The notes under the pieces are model-generated. The model saw only the letters and a list, made by a program, of their open reading frames with translations. It ran no database searches and was not told the origin of the DNA. 64,000 bases of DNA from Fragilaria crotonensis (taxonomy: Eukaryota > Bacillariophyta > Fragilariophyceae > Fragilariales > Fragilariaceae): the NCBI GenBank assembly GCA_022925895.1, contig JAKSYS010000113.1:1-64000 (forward strand). Reading direction: 5' to 3'. Below, piece by piece: positions 19,467 to 30,057 of the stretch (position 1 is the first letter of the stretch; the number at the start of each line of letters is the position of its first letter). The position numbers were made by a program, and so were the translations under genes.

Positions 19467-22057
19467 TCAAGGTACGATCCTACCCACCAAAAAGTAGGTT
19501 TGACATTCATGGACCAACACTTGTACCAGCTTGCCACGCAATTCATCAATATCACCATCACAATAACAAATGTACCCCTGCGTCGTTCGTCCCATCACTT
19601 GTGTGGGGACCTTGATATTGCGTTCTTCCACCAAAATCTCCACAGTCCGTCCCAACATGCGTTGTCGCCGTTCGGCGGCGTGCAATTTGTTTAATACGTT
19701 GATCCGATCAAGACGTTCTTGCTTGACGTTGTCATCAACTTGATTCGTCCAAATGGCGGCAGGAGTGTTGGGGCGAGGAGAGTAGGCAGCAGTATTGACA
19801 GAATCGAATTTCACAAGAGTCATCAAATCTAAAGTATCTTGAAGTCCTGCTCTGTTTCCCGGAAACCGACAATGACATCAGCTGTAATCGACGCTTCGGG
19901 AAGACGCTGATGATGACATGGGGACAACGTTTGTGTGAGAACTTTGGGGAAGCCAAGTAACCGCATCGTTGCGTTTGCATTCATAATCCTCGCTTACCGT
20001 TCGAATCCTATCCACAATCATGAGATACTTTTCTCTTGTATGACCGCGACCCATGGCAGCCAGAATCGCATTGGAACCGGACTGGAAGGGTACATGAAAG
20101 GAATGACAGGCGGAGGGGGTTTCCGCCACGGCATCAATGACGCCCAAACTCATGTAGCGAGGATGCGATGTTACGAATCTCAAGCGCTCCAACCCCGGGA
20201 CTGATCCTGCGGTACGAATCAGATCTGAAAATCGACGTTTCGGAACCATATCACGACCGTAGGCGCTATCGACACAAATGAATTACGGAGCGAGAGATGT
20301 GAGTGCGAGGAATGCATACAGTCGCAGTGGCAGTCGTCAGAGTAGCGTCATACGTACTCAATGTTTTGGCCCAACAAGGTAATTTCTTTATAACCTTGAC
20401 TGACGAGCTGGGTAATCTCCGAAATGATACTTTCAACAGGTCGACTTTGCTCCACTCCACGGGTAGTTGGTACGATGCAGAACGTGCATCGCTCATTACA
20501 GCCATAAATGACATTGACCCACCCAGCCACGGAGCTTGAACGACGAGGTTTGGTGGAGTCTTCCATGATATGAGCGGCATCCGTCGCTACGACTTGGTTA
20601 CCATTCGACACATCCTCCAGCAAATCTGCCAATCGATTCGCATATTGCGGTCCCATGACAAGATCAACTTCTGGAGCTTTTCTCAACAACGCTTCTCCTT
20701 CTTGCTGAGCGACACATCCAGCAACGACAATGACAACATCTTCTCCCTCCCGTTTTCTCTTGGCGTGAGGTCCAATACGACTGTAGACTTTCTGTTCGGC
20801 ATGATCCCGAATGGAACAAGTGTTGAGAACTACCAGATCCGGTTTTTTGAATTTCGTTTCTTCGTCGGGACCAAGTCGTCGAATACCCAACGCCTGCAAT
20901 TGTCCTTCCATGCGTTCACTATCGGCCTGATTCATTTGGCACCCCATGGTTTCCATCACATACGTCAAGTCCGGTCTAGTAGAAGTGGCAGTAGTCGCAG
21001 CACCACTAGTGCTGCTGTCATCATCATCATTGGAAGACGACATCGTCTTCGGTAATAGTAGAGCTCCACCTAAGATACCTTGACCTGCAATTCCAATCTT
21101 GTTGCGGGGTCTCGTTGCGGCCATTTTGCGAACATCCACCATGACATCGGCAATCTGGACCAGGTGGATGCCACGCACCGATTCGACCATGACAATGTCA
21201 CCCGGCTTGTGTAAAAGACATGATACCAAAGTATATGCAATGATGAGGAAATTTGATGAGGGTTTTGAATGGATTTGTTCATGTTAAATCATGAATGTAA
21301 CGAGTTGTTCAACTCCAATCGTCTGCTCCGCACATCCACTCACCTTGGTATTCATGTGCATGATCTTTTTCCTCGCATCTGGAGGAAGGATTGGATCTAA
21401 ATGATGATCGGCATGATCATCACTTTCATCGTCATGATCACGGTCAACATCTGTACTGTTGCTTTTGCTGTTTGCATTTGTATTCACATTAACATTTACC
21501 CATCCGATACTACCTTTCTCTTCTCTCGTAATGGCACAATTCGAAATTTGCAATGCCAATTCATCAAAGGCCAACGCTGCAGTTTTGAGCCCGTACAGTG
21601 TTTGAGTGGCCAATTCTTCTGTCGCAAAGAGAATGTGATTCAAACGAATTGCCGTCAAATGCTGACGACCCGAAGATACAATTTTACGTGAATCCAATTC
21701 TTCACCCCGTTGGACGGGATACTTTGGCATCCTTTTGTTTCTTGATGATGATGTCGCTGTTGTGGATGCTGTAGTAGATGTTGATGTATATGCTGATTCT
21801 TCTGTTGTAGATGATGTCTTTGGTACTTTATAGTCGGAAGACACCATGGCAAGCGATGACGCTATGGTACGTCCGTGTCGGACAGCGTCAACATCTACAT
21901 TACCATCACTCTTCAGAACTGGAATAGCAATAGGAACATTACAGTGACGTTTCAGGACTGACACAGTCACGAAGCTCTCACTAGGAACCAGTAGCAGAAT
22001 CAACGTCGATATTAATAACACAAAAAAGCTCATCGTCATTCTCGAAACAACCCGCAT
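19467..22057 (-). CDS. miaB: Plastid MiaB tRNA methylthiotransferase with N-terminal parvulin domain
   Basis: I read four exons: 22057-21344, 21205-20358, 20265-19998 and 19906-19467. The three GT-AG introns (138, 92, 91 nt) all keep phase. Residues 1-30 form a signal peptide ending VPSES-FVTV, the diatom plastid motif with Phe at +1. Residues about 135-260 are a PPIC/parvulin domain: [28 protein letters not shown], then [20 protein letters not shown] across intron 1. The MiaB part follows: [47 protein letters not shown], and the radical-SAM [14 protein letters not shown]-terminal TRAM domain is present. In exon 4 near 19841 one base appears missing (sense resumes at [12 protein letters not shown]), and the conserved GFPGET site reads GFRET. 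Expected role: 2-methylthio modification of A37 in plastid tRNAs. Confidence 0.88.
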
Positions 22058-23495
22058 GTTCTTTGTTTGGGATCAGCAAGTTCGATCACATCAGTTTTTT
22101 CTGTCATGTCGTCATGTCCATCAAATACGGGCACAGTGAATCGTTCTTACAGAACCGTTGTTCATAGGTATAGAGTATAGACTATAGACGTATGTACAGA
22201 TGTACTGTACAGTATAGAAATCAGCATGTATGTAGGCAGTAGATGTAGGTATGCATATTCTCTAATTGTACTTTGTACTGGAGTACCATCTGCCGTATAC
22301 AGATACTGGAGTACCAGTTCTACATGGTACGCAGTATTATATGTAATGATAGTCTATGTTTAGTAAAAGACTATGATACTTGTACCGCAGACGGGTGCAA
22401 GTAGGTGGTACTTGTACTCCGAGCACACATTCGAATGGCTGCGGATGTTCTCCAGAGTTTCGTTGGATGGCACGACGGCACGACAGGTCACGAGTCACGA
22501 GCCACACACGGATCAGACTTGGACCTCCCAACTCCGCAGCCAACCACCCTGACTGTGTCCACGGATGCCCCAACAGCTCTTCCGTCTGCTGCTCCAAGCA
22601 GCAGTGTCGCAAAAGTGTTCTCGAGCAATCCATCAACACCACCGGCACCAACCACTCGTTCCCCGTCGAGTGCCTCACTTGTGCTCACACCCGTGGGAGT
22701 CGGCACTTTTGTGGCAACGTCGAGCAAACCACCAAGTTCGCCGTCAGCAGCCATGCCTGCCCCCGCAAGTGGCGCCCTTGTGTTCGTGTCCGTGAGAGTC
22801 GGCGCTATAGTGACGTCTTCGCTCGTTGCGTTGCTCGTGTTCGTCTAAAGCGATGCTACCGGATTGTGCTGGCTGTATGTTATTTTCCAGAATGTGACGT
22901 ACCACTGGAGTATGATTTTGAGGTTGTGAGGATGATTAAATCGGTCCAACCAGAGCAGCGTGCCTACATCAGGCGCGGCGAAATGTGTTGCTTTTTCACA
23001 CCAAGGGTGTTTATTCGTTGTCCAATGTAGGAACAAAACCCAATTATCGGGTTGTCACCCCGCCGCCTTTTGAGCCGTCATGCCATCATTCACTTATCCT
23101 TTTTTATGTGAGACTATTATGAGACATGCGACGTACCAATATGCTGTACGTTGTACCTTTTTTTACGTTTTACATCAGTCCAGTTTCCCAGTCAACAGTC
23201 TCGGTATGATACAAGTATGACATACAAGAAACACTGCCAAAATTTTTTACTAAGATATTGGTGAGATAATAATATATATGTACATAGTTAACTTGTGCTA
23301 ATAATTTTTCTATTTTAAGAATGTGCTTCGTAGCCACACATCCTCGTAGCCGTCGGCGATTACCTCATACGAAAACAGTTGGCTCCATCAATTGGGTTGA
23401 TGGACACGACTTGACACAAAAACGCAACACTGCAAAAGGCAACTCACACACAACTCATCAAGACCATTGTTTGCAATTTCCTTTTCTTATTGGCC
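22058..23495. other. Divergent intergenic region, GTAC-rich
   Basis: GTAC words are dense at about 22185-22420 (for example TGTACTGGAGTACC). A doubtful Ser/Pro-rich ORF sits at 22435-22848. The segment 23040-23330 is AT-rich with nothing recognisable. The right end should hold the RPA49 promoter. Confidence 0.45.
22435..22848 (+). CDS. Doubtful Ser/Pro/Thr-rich ORF with internal repeat
   Basis: The ORF starts with ATG at 22435 and gives about 137 aa. It is dominated by Ser, Pro, Thr and Ala (TPQPTTLTVSTDAPTALPS). Two related segments, LVLTPVGVGTFVATSS and LVFVSVRVGAIVTSS, suggest an internal repeat of roughly 90 nt at the DNA level. The end is hydrophobic (LVALLVFV), which could be a membrane anchor. 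There is no known domain, and the composition could come from repeat DNA. It could be a decayed secreted or wall-associated protein. Confidence 0.2.
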   Translation: MAADVLQSFVGWHDGTTGHESRATHGSDLDLPTPQPTTLTVSTDAPTALPSAAPSSSVAKVFSSNPSTPPAPTTRSPSSASLVLTPVGVGTFVATSSKPPSSPSAAMPAPASGALVFVSVRVGAIVTSSLVALLVFV

Positions 23496-24872
23496 ATGGC
23501 AGTAAAGGAAAGAAATACCAAAATTACGGTATCAGTCGAAGATGCGGATCCATCTTCCGATCCAATAGTGGTTTCGTTTCCGGGTGGTGCTCCTGTCGAC
23601 GTCAATCCTCAATTTGTCCAACGTCGTCTTCGTGAAGGTGCCAAGGTCGGTCGCAAACTGGTTGGCAGAGATTTAACGTGCCTGTACCAAGCAGAGAATC
23701 TTGGCAGAGGCAATGATGGACGTCGTACCAAACTTTGTATTGCCTTGTACAATAAGAAAACGGGAACCTTGACAGTTTCCTTGGCTGCCGAAAAGGGAAC
23801 AGTCTTTGCACTCGAGCAATCGATACCAAAATACACACCAGTCGATACCGAACAAACGACAGCTGCCCAACGACGCAAGGCACTCTTTCAAGATTTTGGA
23901 TCCAGTAAGAAACAAAAGACCCTCAAGAGTCAGGAAGCGAATCGTGTCACTGTAGACTCTGTGATTGGTGCTGGTAGTCTCATGGCAGGAGCATTTAGTG
24001 CACAAACCAAAATGAGTGCTTCAAATCGAAAAGCCTTGGATGACAACAAACGAGGCGAAAAGGTAGATACTATTTTGGACATAGAATCGCTCTGCACTGC
24101 TCTACTCATCCCAACACTCAACACTTTTTTCTTTCCTTGTATCATTTAGTCTGACGCTGTCGAATTGGCCTACGCAGAGGCCCGTCTTCTCTTTCTCCCC
24201 GCCTTTGACAGAGACGCCAAACAGGCTCATTTGGTCTACAGTGCTCGTGATATTGCCGGTGATGAGGCCTGGGGTCGTATCTCTCGTGTTGCCGATGCCT
24301 GTCTGCACACGCAACCGACAGGAACAACAACAACTGCTGCTGGTGCTGGTGATAATGCCGCATCATCTTTGGCCAAATTGACGGCACGAGGTACATGGCA
24401 TGCCTGTGTTGTGCAAATTCTCCAATCGATACCATTGGATTCACCTCATGCCAAGAATCAAGTCAAGACGGCACTTTTGCTCAATTCCATGATTACATTT
24501 CATTTGCAACCAGTATTGCGAGGTGATGTTCGATCGATTGCACGACAGCTTGATATCAATGTCGAAGTTTGTCAACGATTCCTAGATCTCTTCTCGGCAG
24601 CCATGGGGAGTGGTCGAGATTCGCGGTATGCCACGTCCAAACCCAACAAGGACAAGTGTCGTGTGCATTTACTAATACTGTATGTTATGGCACTAGGTGG
24701 GAGAACTATGAAAGTTGGAACTATTAAACCCATTGTGGATGTTCTCAAGATGGATATGGCCGAGGCAGCGAACTTGTTACGAGAGGCGGGATTTACAGTC
24801 AAGGGTGCCAGTGCAGCCTTGACGGTCCCACTTACCTTTCCACCACCCAAACGTGGTGGGAAAGCAAAGTAG
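23496..24872 (+). CDS. RPA49: RNA polymerase I subunit A49 (RPA49)
   Basis: Exon 1 is 23496-24062 and exon 2 is 24150-24872, with an 87-nt intron (GTAGAT donor, CATTTAG acceptor) in phase 0; the product is 429 aa. The N-terminal dimerisation part includes KLCIALYNKKTGTLTVSLAAE and FGSSKKQKTLKSQEANRV, the usual A49 signature. The C-terminal tandem winged-helix part includes ARDIAGDEAWGRISR, KTALLLNSMITFHLQP and RVHLLILYVMALGGRTMKVG. With A34.5 it forms the TFIIF/TFIIE-like module of Pol I, which supports initiation and elongation on rDNA in the nucleolus. The length fits the family. An in-frame TTG lies six bases upstream of the chosen ATG. Confidence 0.9.
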
Positions 24873-25102
24873 AATGTCGTAACTTTAAGATTTTGGCTGC
24901 TTTTGGCTACTTTGGCAACGAGTCCAATGGTGTCTATATCACTAGCGGTCGACTTGCCATCGCACAACCGTAGCATCTTTCGGAAAGACGACAAGTCGGC
25001 AGTGTGATCCACTCCCTCAATTGTATATACAGGTGCGAAGATGTCCTTGTGAAGGGAGCTTTCGGCTTTAGGGGTGAGTCGCAATACGAGCGATGCACGC
25101 AT
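24572..25102 (-). CDS. Uncertain ORF antisense to the RPA49 3' end
   Basis: The ATG at 25102 gives a 176-codon frame. The first 75 residues lie outside RPA49 and read like ordinary protein (SSLHKDIFAPVYTIEG, SFRKMLRLCDGKSTASD). The rest is antisense to RPA49 exon 2 and is probably open by chance. A GTAAGT lies on this strand just inside the overlap, so a spliced gene with a different end is possible. No family is recognised. Confidence 0.25.
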   Translation of the reverse strand: MRASLVLRLTPKAESSLHKDIFAPVYTIEGVDHTADLSSFRKMLRLCDGKSTASDIDTIGLVAKVAKSSQNLKVTTFYFAFPPRLGGGKVSGTVKAALAPLTVNPASRNKFAASAISILRTSTMGLIVPTFIVLPPSAITYSISKCTRHLSLLGLDVAYRESRPLPMAAEKRSRNR

Positions 25103-25159
25103 CGGCTATGCAACTTCAAGCCTAAACCGTTAAAAATGGATATTATATTGAATTATAAC

Positions 25160-28100
25160 TTATGCAACCTCATCCTCGAGCTCAGCATACAAGTCGTCCT
25201 CCTCCTCTTGCTCCTCCTTTCGTTTCTGTTCTGATTCCTGTTTTGACTTCTCAAGATCCGCAATAAGCTTTGTCAGGTCATCCTTGAATGCATCGGCCCC
25301 GATAGGAAGCGTTTCAAGCTTCTGAATCTGCGCACGCAGCACCTTTCGCTTGTGAATAAGCAACAAATGCTTCGCATATACGTAATCGAGTTGTGACTCT
25401 GCTTCCACCAATCGCGAGAGAGCCACAACAAAGCCAGACGGTGGTGCTGGTTCTGGAGGCGGTGATCGGGGCGGCGATGGAGGTGGTGATGGGGACTTGG
25501 TTTCAGGTACAGGAGAAGGTGGTGGGGTGGGCGGCTCTGGTTCTGGAGGACCACCACTTCTTGTTGGATTGGTTCAATAGTCGGCGGCATCTCGAGTTTA
25601 ATCGGAGCTGGAGGTGGTGGTTGAGACGCCAGGGCAGCGTACGATCCTCCAGACGATTGAAAATCAAGCATAGGCGGAGGAGAGGAAATCCGCGATTGTT
25701 GGCTTGCGCGCCCCGTCCCTGAATTCCATTACCTTCAGGACCATAGTGGCCCGATCGAAGCCAGGTCTAACATGAGAGTACCCTCGACCTTCTCCAAACC
25801 CACGACCTTCCATGCCTCTGCCGCGCCCTCCTCTATCCTCTTGTGAAAAGTAATGGCCCCTTCCTCTACCTCCACCTCTGTCGAATCCACGACCAGGAAA
25901 GCGACCGCTACGTCCCCCTCGATTACTGCTTGGGTGGAAGGATCGAAATTCGCCACTATTTTCACGCAACGGAAGGCTCGTCGATGAAATTTGGTCTGGC
26001 GGCTCGGGGAGAGGCACATGAGCTCTGGCTTCTCCAGGCGGAGGAGCGACGATATCTGCACCTTCACCTTGTTGTTGATGATAGTGGGGCAACGGTGGGA
26101 CAGGAGCAGACAGCTGCGGTGGCGGCGGCGGTGGAGGTGTTTGTGATGAACGCATCTGTTGTGGAAATGGTGCATCCATAGGAGGGGGGAGGTCTCGATT
26201 CTCACGCATTCGCTTTTCTTCTTGTTGATGATGCTCAAATGAGTTATTTCTGGTATACTCCTGAGAGTCTTGCCGAAATGTCTCTCGACGACCGACATCC
26301 TCAAAGTCACGCTTTCGATTAAGCCCTTGAGCATTTCCTAGTTGGTGCGCAATTGGAAGCGCACTACCACCTCTGCCTCGACCACGATCGTCAAACGTTC
26401 TACCGCCAACATCATAGGATTGTACGCCTCGACCTCGACCACGACCGCGACCTCGTCCACGGCCATCACCACCGCGCCCATCGTCGCCCCGACCTCGACC
26501 ACTCCCCACGACTGACGTAGGAAAAGCTGTTTCGGATGCCGGACCGTAATGCAGACCAGGAGGAGTTGGAGCAGCACCCCGAAAGTTATCCACGTAGCCG
26601 CCATCACGATTATCTGACGATCGATTGTTGTTCCATTCACCCCTTGAGTCGCTGGCATATGTTCCAGGCGTGCCAACTCTTGCATGTCTCACGTTTCCGC
26701 TGCCTTGGTTAGCAGCGTCTTGTTGTTGGTTGCTCCGAAAAGGTCCACTGCCTTGATTGGCATCTTGCGTGCTCCAACCATCTGAAACGCCATCATATCG
26801 CTGGCGCATGAATTCCGGATCCGTATCTTTTTGATTCCATCCCCCATCATTCACCTCATCACTGTAACTTGCATCGTTCGAAGTGTCTCGTGGTCGTATC
26901 CACTCTTTATGTGGCCCGTCGCGACTGTTGGGGCCACGCTGAGGTAGATGTCGTTGCATTTCCTCCTGAGATTCGGCGCCCATGGGAGTTGACTGCGGTG
27001 CAATGCTGCTGTCCGCCATGGTAGTATAGGTTGAGACCACAGGTTTCGGTTGCCACTCTCGCTGGTGAGAGTCTCGACTTCCAGGAGGAGGCTGCGCAAA
27101 GTTATTGTTGCGACTGCTGTCGCGATTGAAGTTATCACTTGCGAAGTTGATACCGGAATTGCCTTGCGACCATCCATCATCGTTTGCATTTTGTCGGCCT
27201 CGAATTTCGATGGCTTCGTTCCAGCCGTGATCCTGTTCACGCCACTCGCCGGGTTCTGCATCGTCCGAACCAGCAATGCTGGCATACGAAGCCATGACTT
27301 CAGTCCGACTCGGTTGCTGCCACTCGTTGGGCGTATCATGTCGAGATACAAATCCATCCCCTTGCCAGGTGTCAGGTCGGTAGGGCGCTTCGTTAGACGT
27401 ATTTCGATCAAAATGGTCACCTCTGCCCTCAGAAACACGACCGCGTCCAGATCGTCCTCTTCCTTCGCGATCAAAAGAAAAGCCCCGTCCTCGTCCCCGC
27501 CCTTCGAAATGTCGCCCTCGTCCACGGCCATCAAAGAAATTGTTCCTACCTCTCCCCCTGCCACGACCACGCCCGCCCCCCTCCGCGTAAGGTGGTCGAC
27601 CGGCATTATTGTCGTCAAACGGTGCATTCTCTCGCGATGATGGAAAGGAATTCACATTTTGCTCGTAATCAGTCCTGACAGTGGTATCATCGATGTTGGT
27701 GTCTCGTCGCTGATCGTTCGTAAGCAACATATCTCGGTACCCTCCAGATGTACCTCGATTTAAATCCCCACTGCCATCCATGTACGATCTGTTTTCGCTT
27801 GTTCCTGATTGGTCTCGTCTGTCTTGGTTGATGCTTCTGTCAGTGTAATCATTTTGCATCTCGGTCGACGGCATTCTGTTAAAATCAGCACTTCGATTTT
27901 GTCCATCCAAGGACGGTTGTCGATGGGCATGCGCATCACCATTGTATGAGCTGTCTTGCGCGTATCCTGCGTTGTTACTGCTGCTGTTGTTGAATTCCTC
28001 TGACGAGACCATCGGTCGATTGGTGTTTGTCTGGTAAGAGTTGCTGTTGTTGTTGTTGCTGTTGTTGTTGTTATTGATGTTGCTTTGACTGTGGCTGTCC

Positions 28101-28780
28101 TGCGAGAATCGATTGCTGGTAGTAGTTGGAGTGACATTGCCGTGCTCATGTTCGCCATTCGATTGAATTCCAATTTGTGGTCGTCCCGCATAATGTGGAC
28201 CTCGGGCTTGGAATGGCCTTCCTCCTCTACCACCGCGAGCGGGTACTCGTCCATCTCGTCCGCCTCCTCGTGGTGCATACGTGAAAGGATATTGTCCAGC
28301 TCCACCACCACCACCTGCACCAGCTCCTCCTTCAAGCTGTTGTTGTCCCATATCGCGTCGTCCTCCGTCACCTCGACCGCGACCTCTTCCAACAGAACCA
28401 CCACGTCCTCGATACTCTCGACCAGTATTCGTGAAACGTCCTCCTCCGCCTCGTGGTCCTCCTCGTTGTCCTCCACGTGGTACGTACGATTGACCATGTC
28501 CGTACGAGTTCTGTTGCTGCTGTGCACCACCACCATTGTTGGCATCGTACGAACTTGGTCCCTCCCGTTGAAATGTGTTTGGACCAAAACGACCACCATA
28601 ATGTGCACCACCACCAACACCACCACTACTTCCTCCTCCTCCTCCTTGTCCGTCCCCGCTTGAGACCGATGCTCCTGTTGTTGGTGTATGCAATGGTGGT
28701 CCAGAAGTCGAAGTCGTACCGGTAGCAGGACCACGTTGACGACGAGGCGATTCCAATGGTCGATCCAACGATTGACTCAT
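25160..28780 (-). CDS. Large RGG/RG-rich, Asn/Ser-rich disordered protein with C-terminal coiled coil
   Basis: ATG at 28780 opens more than 1000 codons of low-complexity sequence with dozens of RGG, GRG and RGR units (GRGRGRGRGRG, GFDRGGGRGRGHYF). An Asn/Ser/Gln-rich part lies near residues 215-330. Near 25750, 25718 and 25559 the sense moves to the next frame, each time as if one base were missing from a homopolymer. The continuation is ISSPPPMLDFQSSGGSYAAL, a proline-rich run (EPEPPTPPPSPVPETK), and a charged coiled coil (LVEAESQLDYVYAKHLLLIH, EKSKQESEQKRKEEQ) ending at 25160. RGG proteins of this kind bind RNA and are arginine-methylated; that is inference here. I recognise no globular domain. 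Total length would be about 1200 aa. Confidence 0.75.
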
Positions 28781-29231
28781 GATTTTGTTGTTGCTTATTT
28801 ACTGCTGTGTGTCTTGTTCTTTGTGGTTCATCCAAACTGTTTTACAATAGTTACTGTAGCAGTGTAACAATAGTAAAGGTCCCAGCAGTATGACTTTGAA
28901 CTCGAGATTGGACTTTTGAATATACTCGTCTCTTATATATATGTAATAATAGCCAAGCACAGCACACGTGATGCACAGAACACAGAATTGATTTCTTGTG
29001 ATGGACCTGTACACACGCAAAGGACACAATCAGATGGACCCGGTATGATATTATGAATATTGCCAAACACCTGTGGAAATCATTGTCGTCTGTTTCCAAT
29101 TATTATGATGTTTGCTGGACGAAGCAGCAGCACCTCCACCAAACAAACAACATGATTGACCTTCCACTGAAGTGGCATGTGTAGACGGTATACGACCTGA
29201 CAGTACTAGCACAGGACTTACGAGCAGTAGT
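28781..29231. other. Intergenic, promoter side of the RGG gene
   Basis: These bases lie between the RGG gene start and the left LTR of copia element 2. I see no gene and no clear repeat. Confidence 0.5.
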
Positions 29232-29812
29232 CAAGGTACAGCAGCTGACAGCTGTTATTGTGCCGTTATTGACGTTGAAATTTCGTCCCCGCCAGCTGAG
29301 TCCCATCCGGCTTTGGATACGAAGATTCTCACGCCAACTGTATACGGCGAATCGCCAGTACGAAAACTACAGTTGTCCCGGACTGCTTTCCGCCCTCATA
29401 ACCTCCTTTTCTACAACACCAATTTGTCCACATTAACCCAGTGCAATTCAACTGCTATTTCCCTTCATGTGCCAACTAATTTCCAACATGTGTCCCTCAT
29501 CATGTTGGCTAAGTCTGGCCATGTTGCAACAGTTGTTGCGACTGTCAATTCGCTCGTGAAGTGGAGTTGGAGCTGACATTTCAATGCCCTTATCAGTGGG
29601 ATGAAGGCTTTGAATGTTCACTCCCACAACCCTCTAACTTCGCGAAAGTAGATCGGCAAGATTCAATCGGACCTGGATTGAATTGGTTCCTTCAAAGTGA
29701 AACCTAGAAATAAGCTCATAAGTTAAACAACACTAGAATTTAAACTCTACGTTTGACCGAACCCGGATTTCTACGAACTAGTACGCAGCCTTGATCACGC
29801 CGTGTACTTCGA
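29232..29812 (+). repeat. Left (5') LTR of copia element 2
   Basis: This matches 36700-37282 with substitutions and small indels. The start is placed by the polypurine tract before the right LTR and the end by the primer site after the left LTR. The ends read TCAAGGTAC and GTACTTCGA, an imperfect inverted repeat with TC/GA instead of the normal TG/CA. Confidence 0.85.
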
Positions 29813-29813
29813 C

Positions 29814-29828
29814 TGGTTATTTTCGCCC
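29814..29828 (+). other. Candidate tRNA primer-binding site of element 2
   Basis: The bases TGGTTATTTTCGCCC directly follow the left LTR. The leading TGG is what is needed to pair with the CCA end of a tRNA. I cannot tell which tRNA. Confidence 0.5.
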
Positions 29829-30057
29829 AATAATAAGACTTACCCTCTAACGCACTTTCCTCTCCGGCAAGCTCGTTTCAAGTTCCTTTCAAGGAAGCTA
29901 CGCTCAGCGTCAAGGCAGGTCTCCTCCGGCGATCCTGCGACAGCCCCACGTCTTCCCAAGACTAGGCTGATTCATTGCTCTCTGCCAACTCGAGTACGCA
30001 GTCAGCAATCTGTTGAGTGGTTGAAGATCTGCTTTCCAAGCCAAGACTCCAATCATC

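Noticed and set aside
22380-23030. 216-codon Cys/Arg-rich plus-strand ORF
   Set aside because: Alternative frame of the same Ser/Pro-rich repeat stretch, no domain.
28085-28663. 192-codon Ser/Thr-rich plus-strand ORF and several others opposite the RGG gene
   Set aside because: RGG-repeat DNA keeps other frames open. These ORFs are pure low complexity and mirror the repeats.
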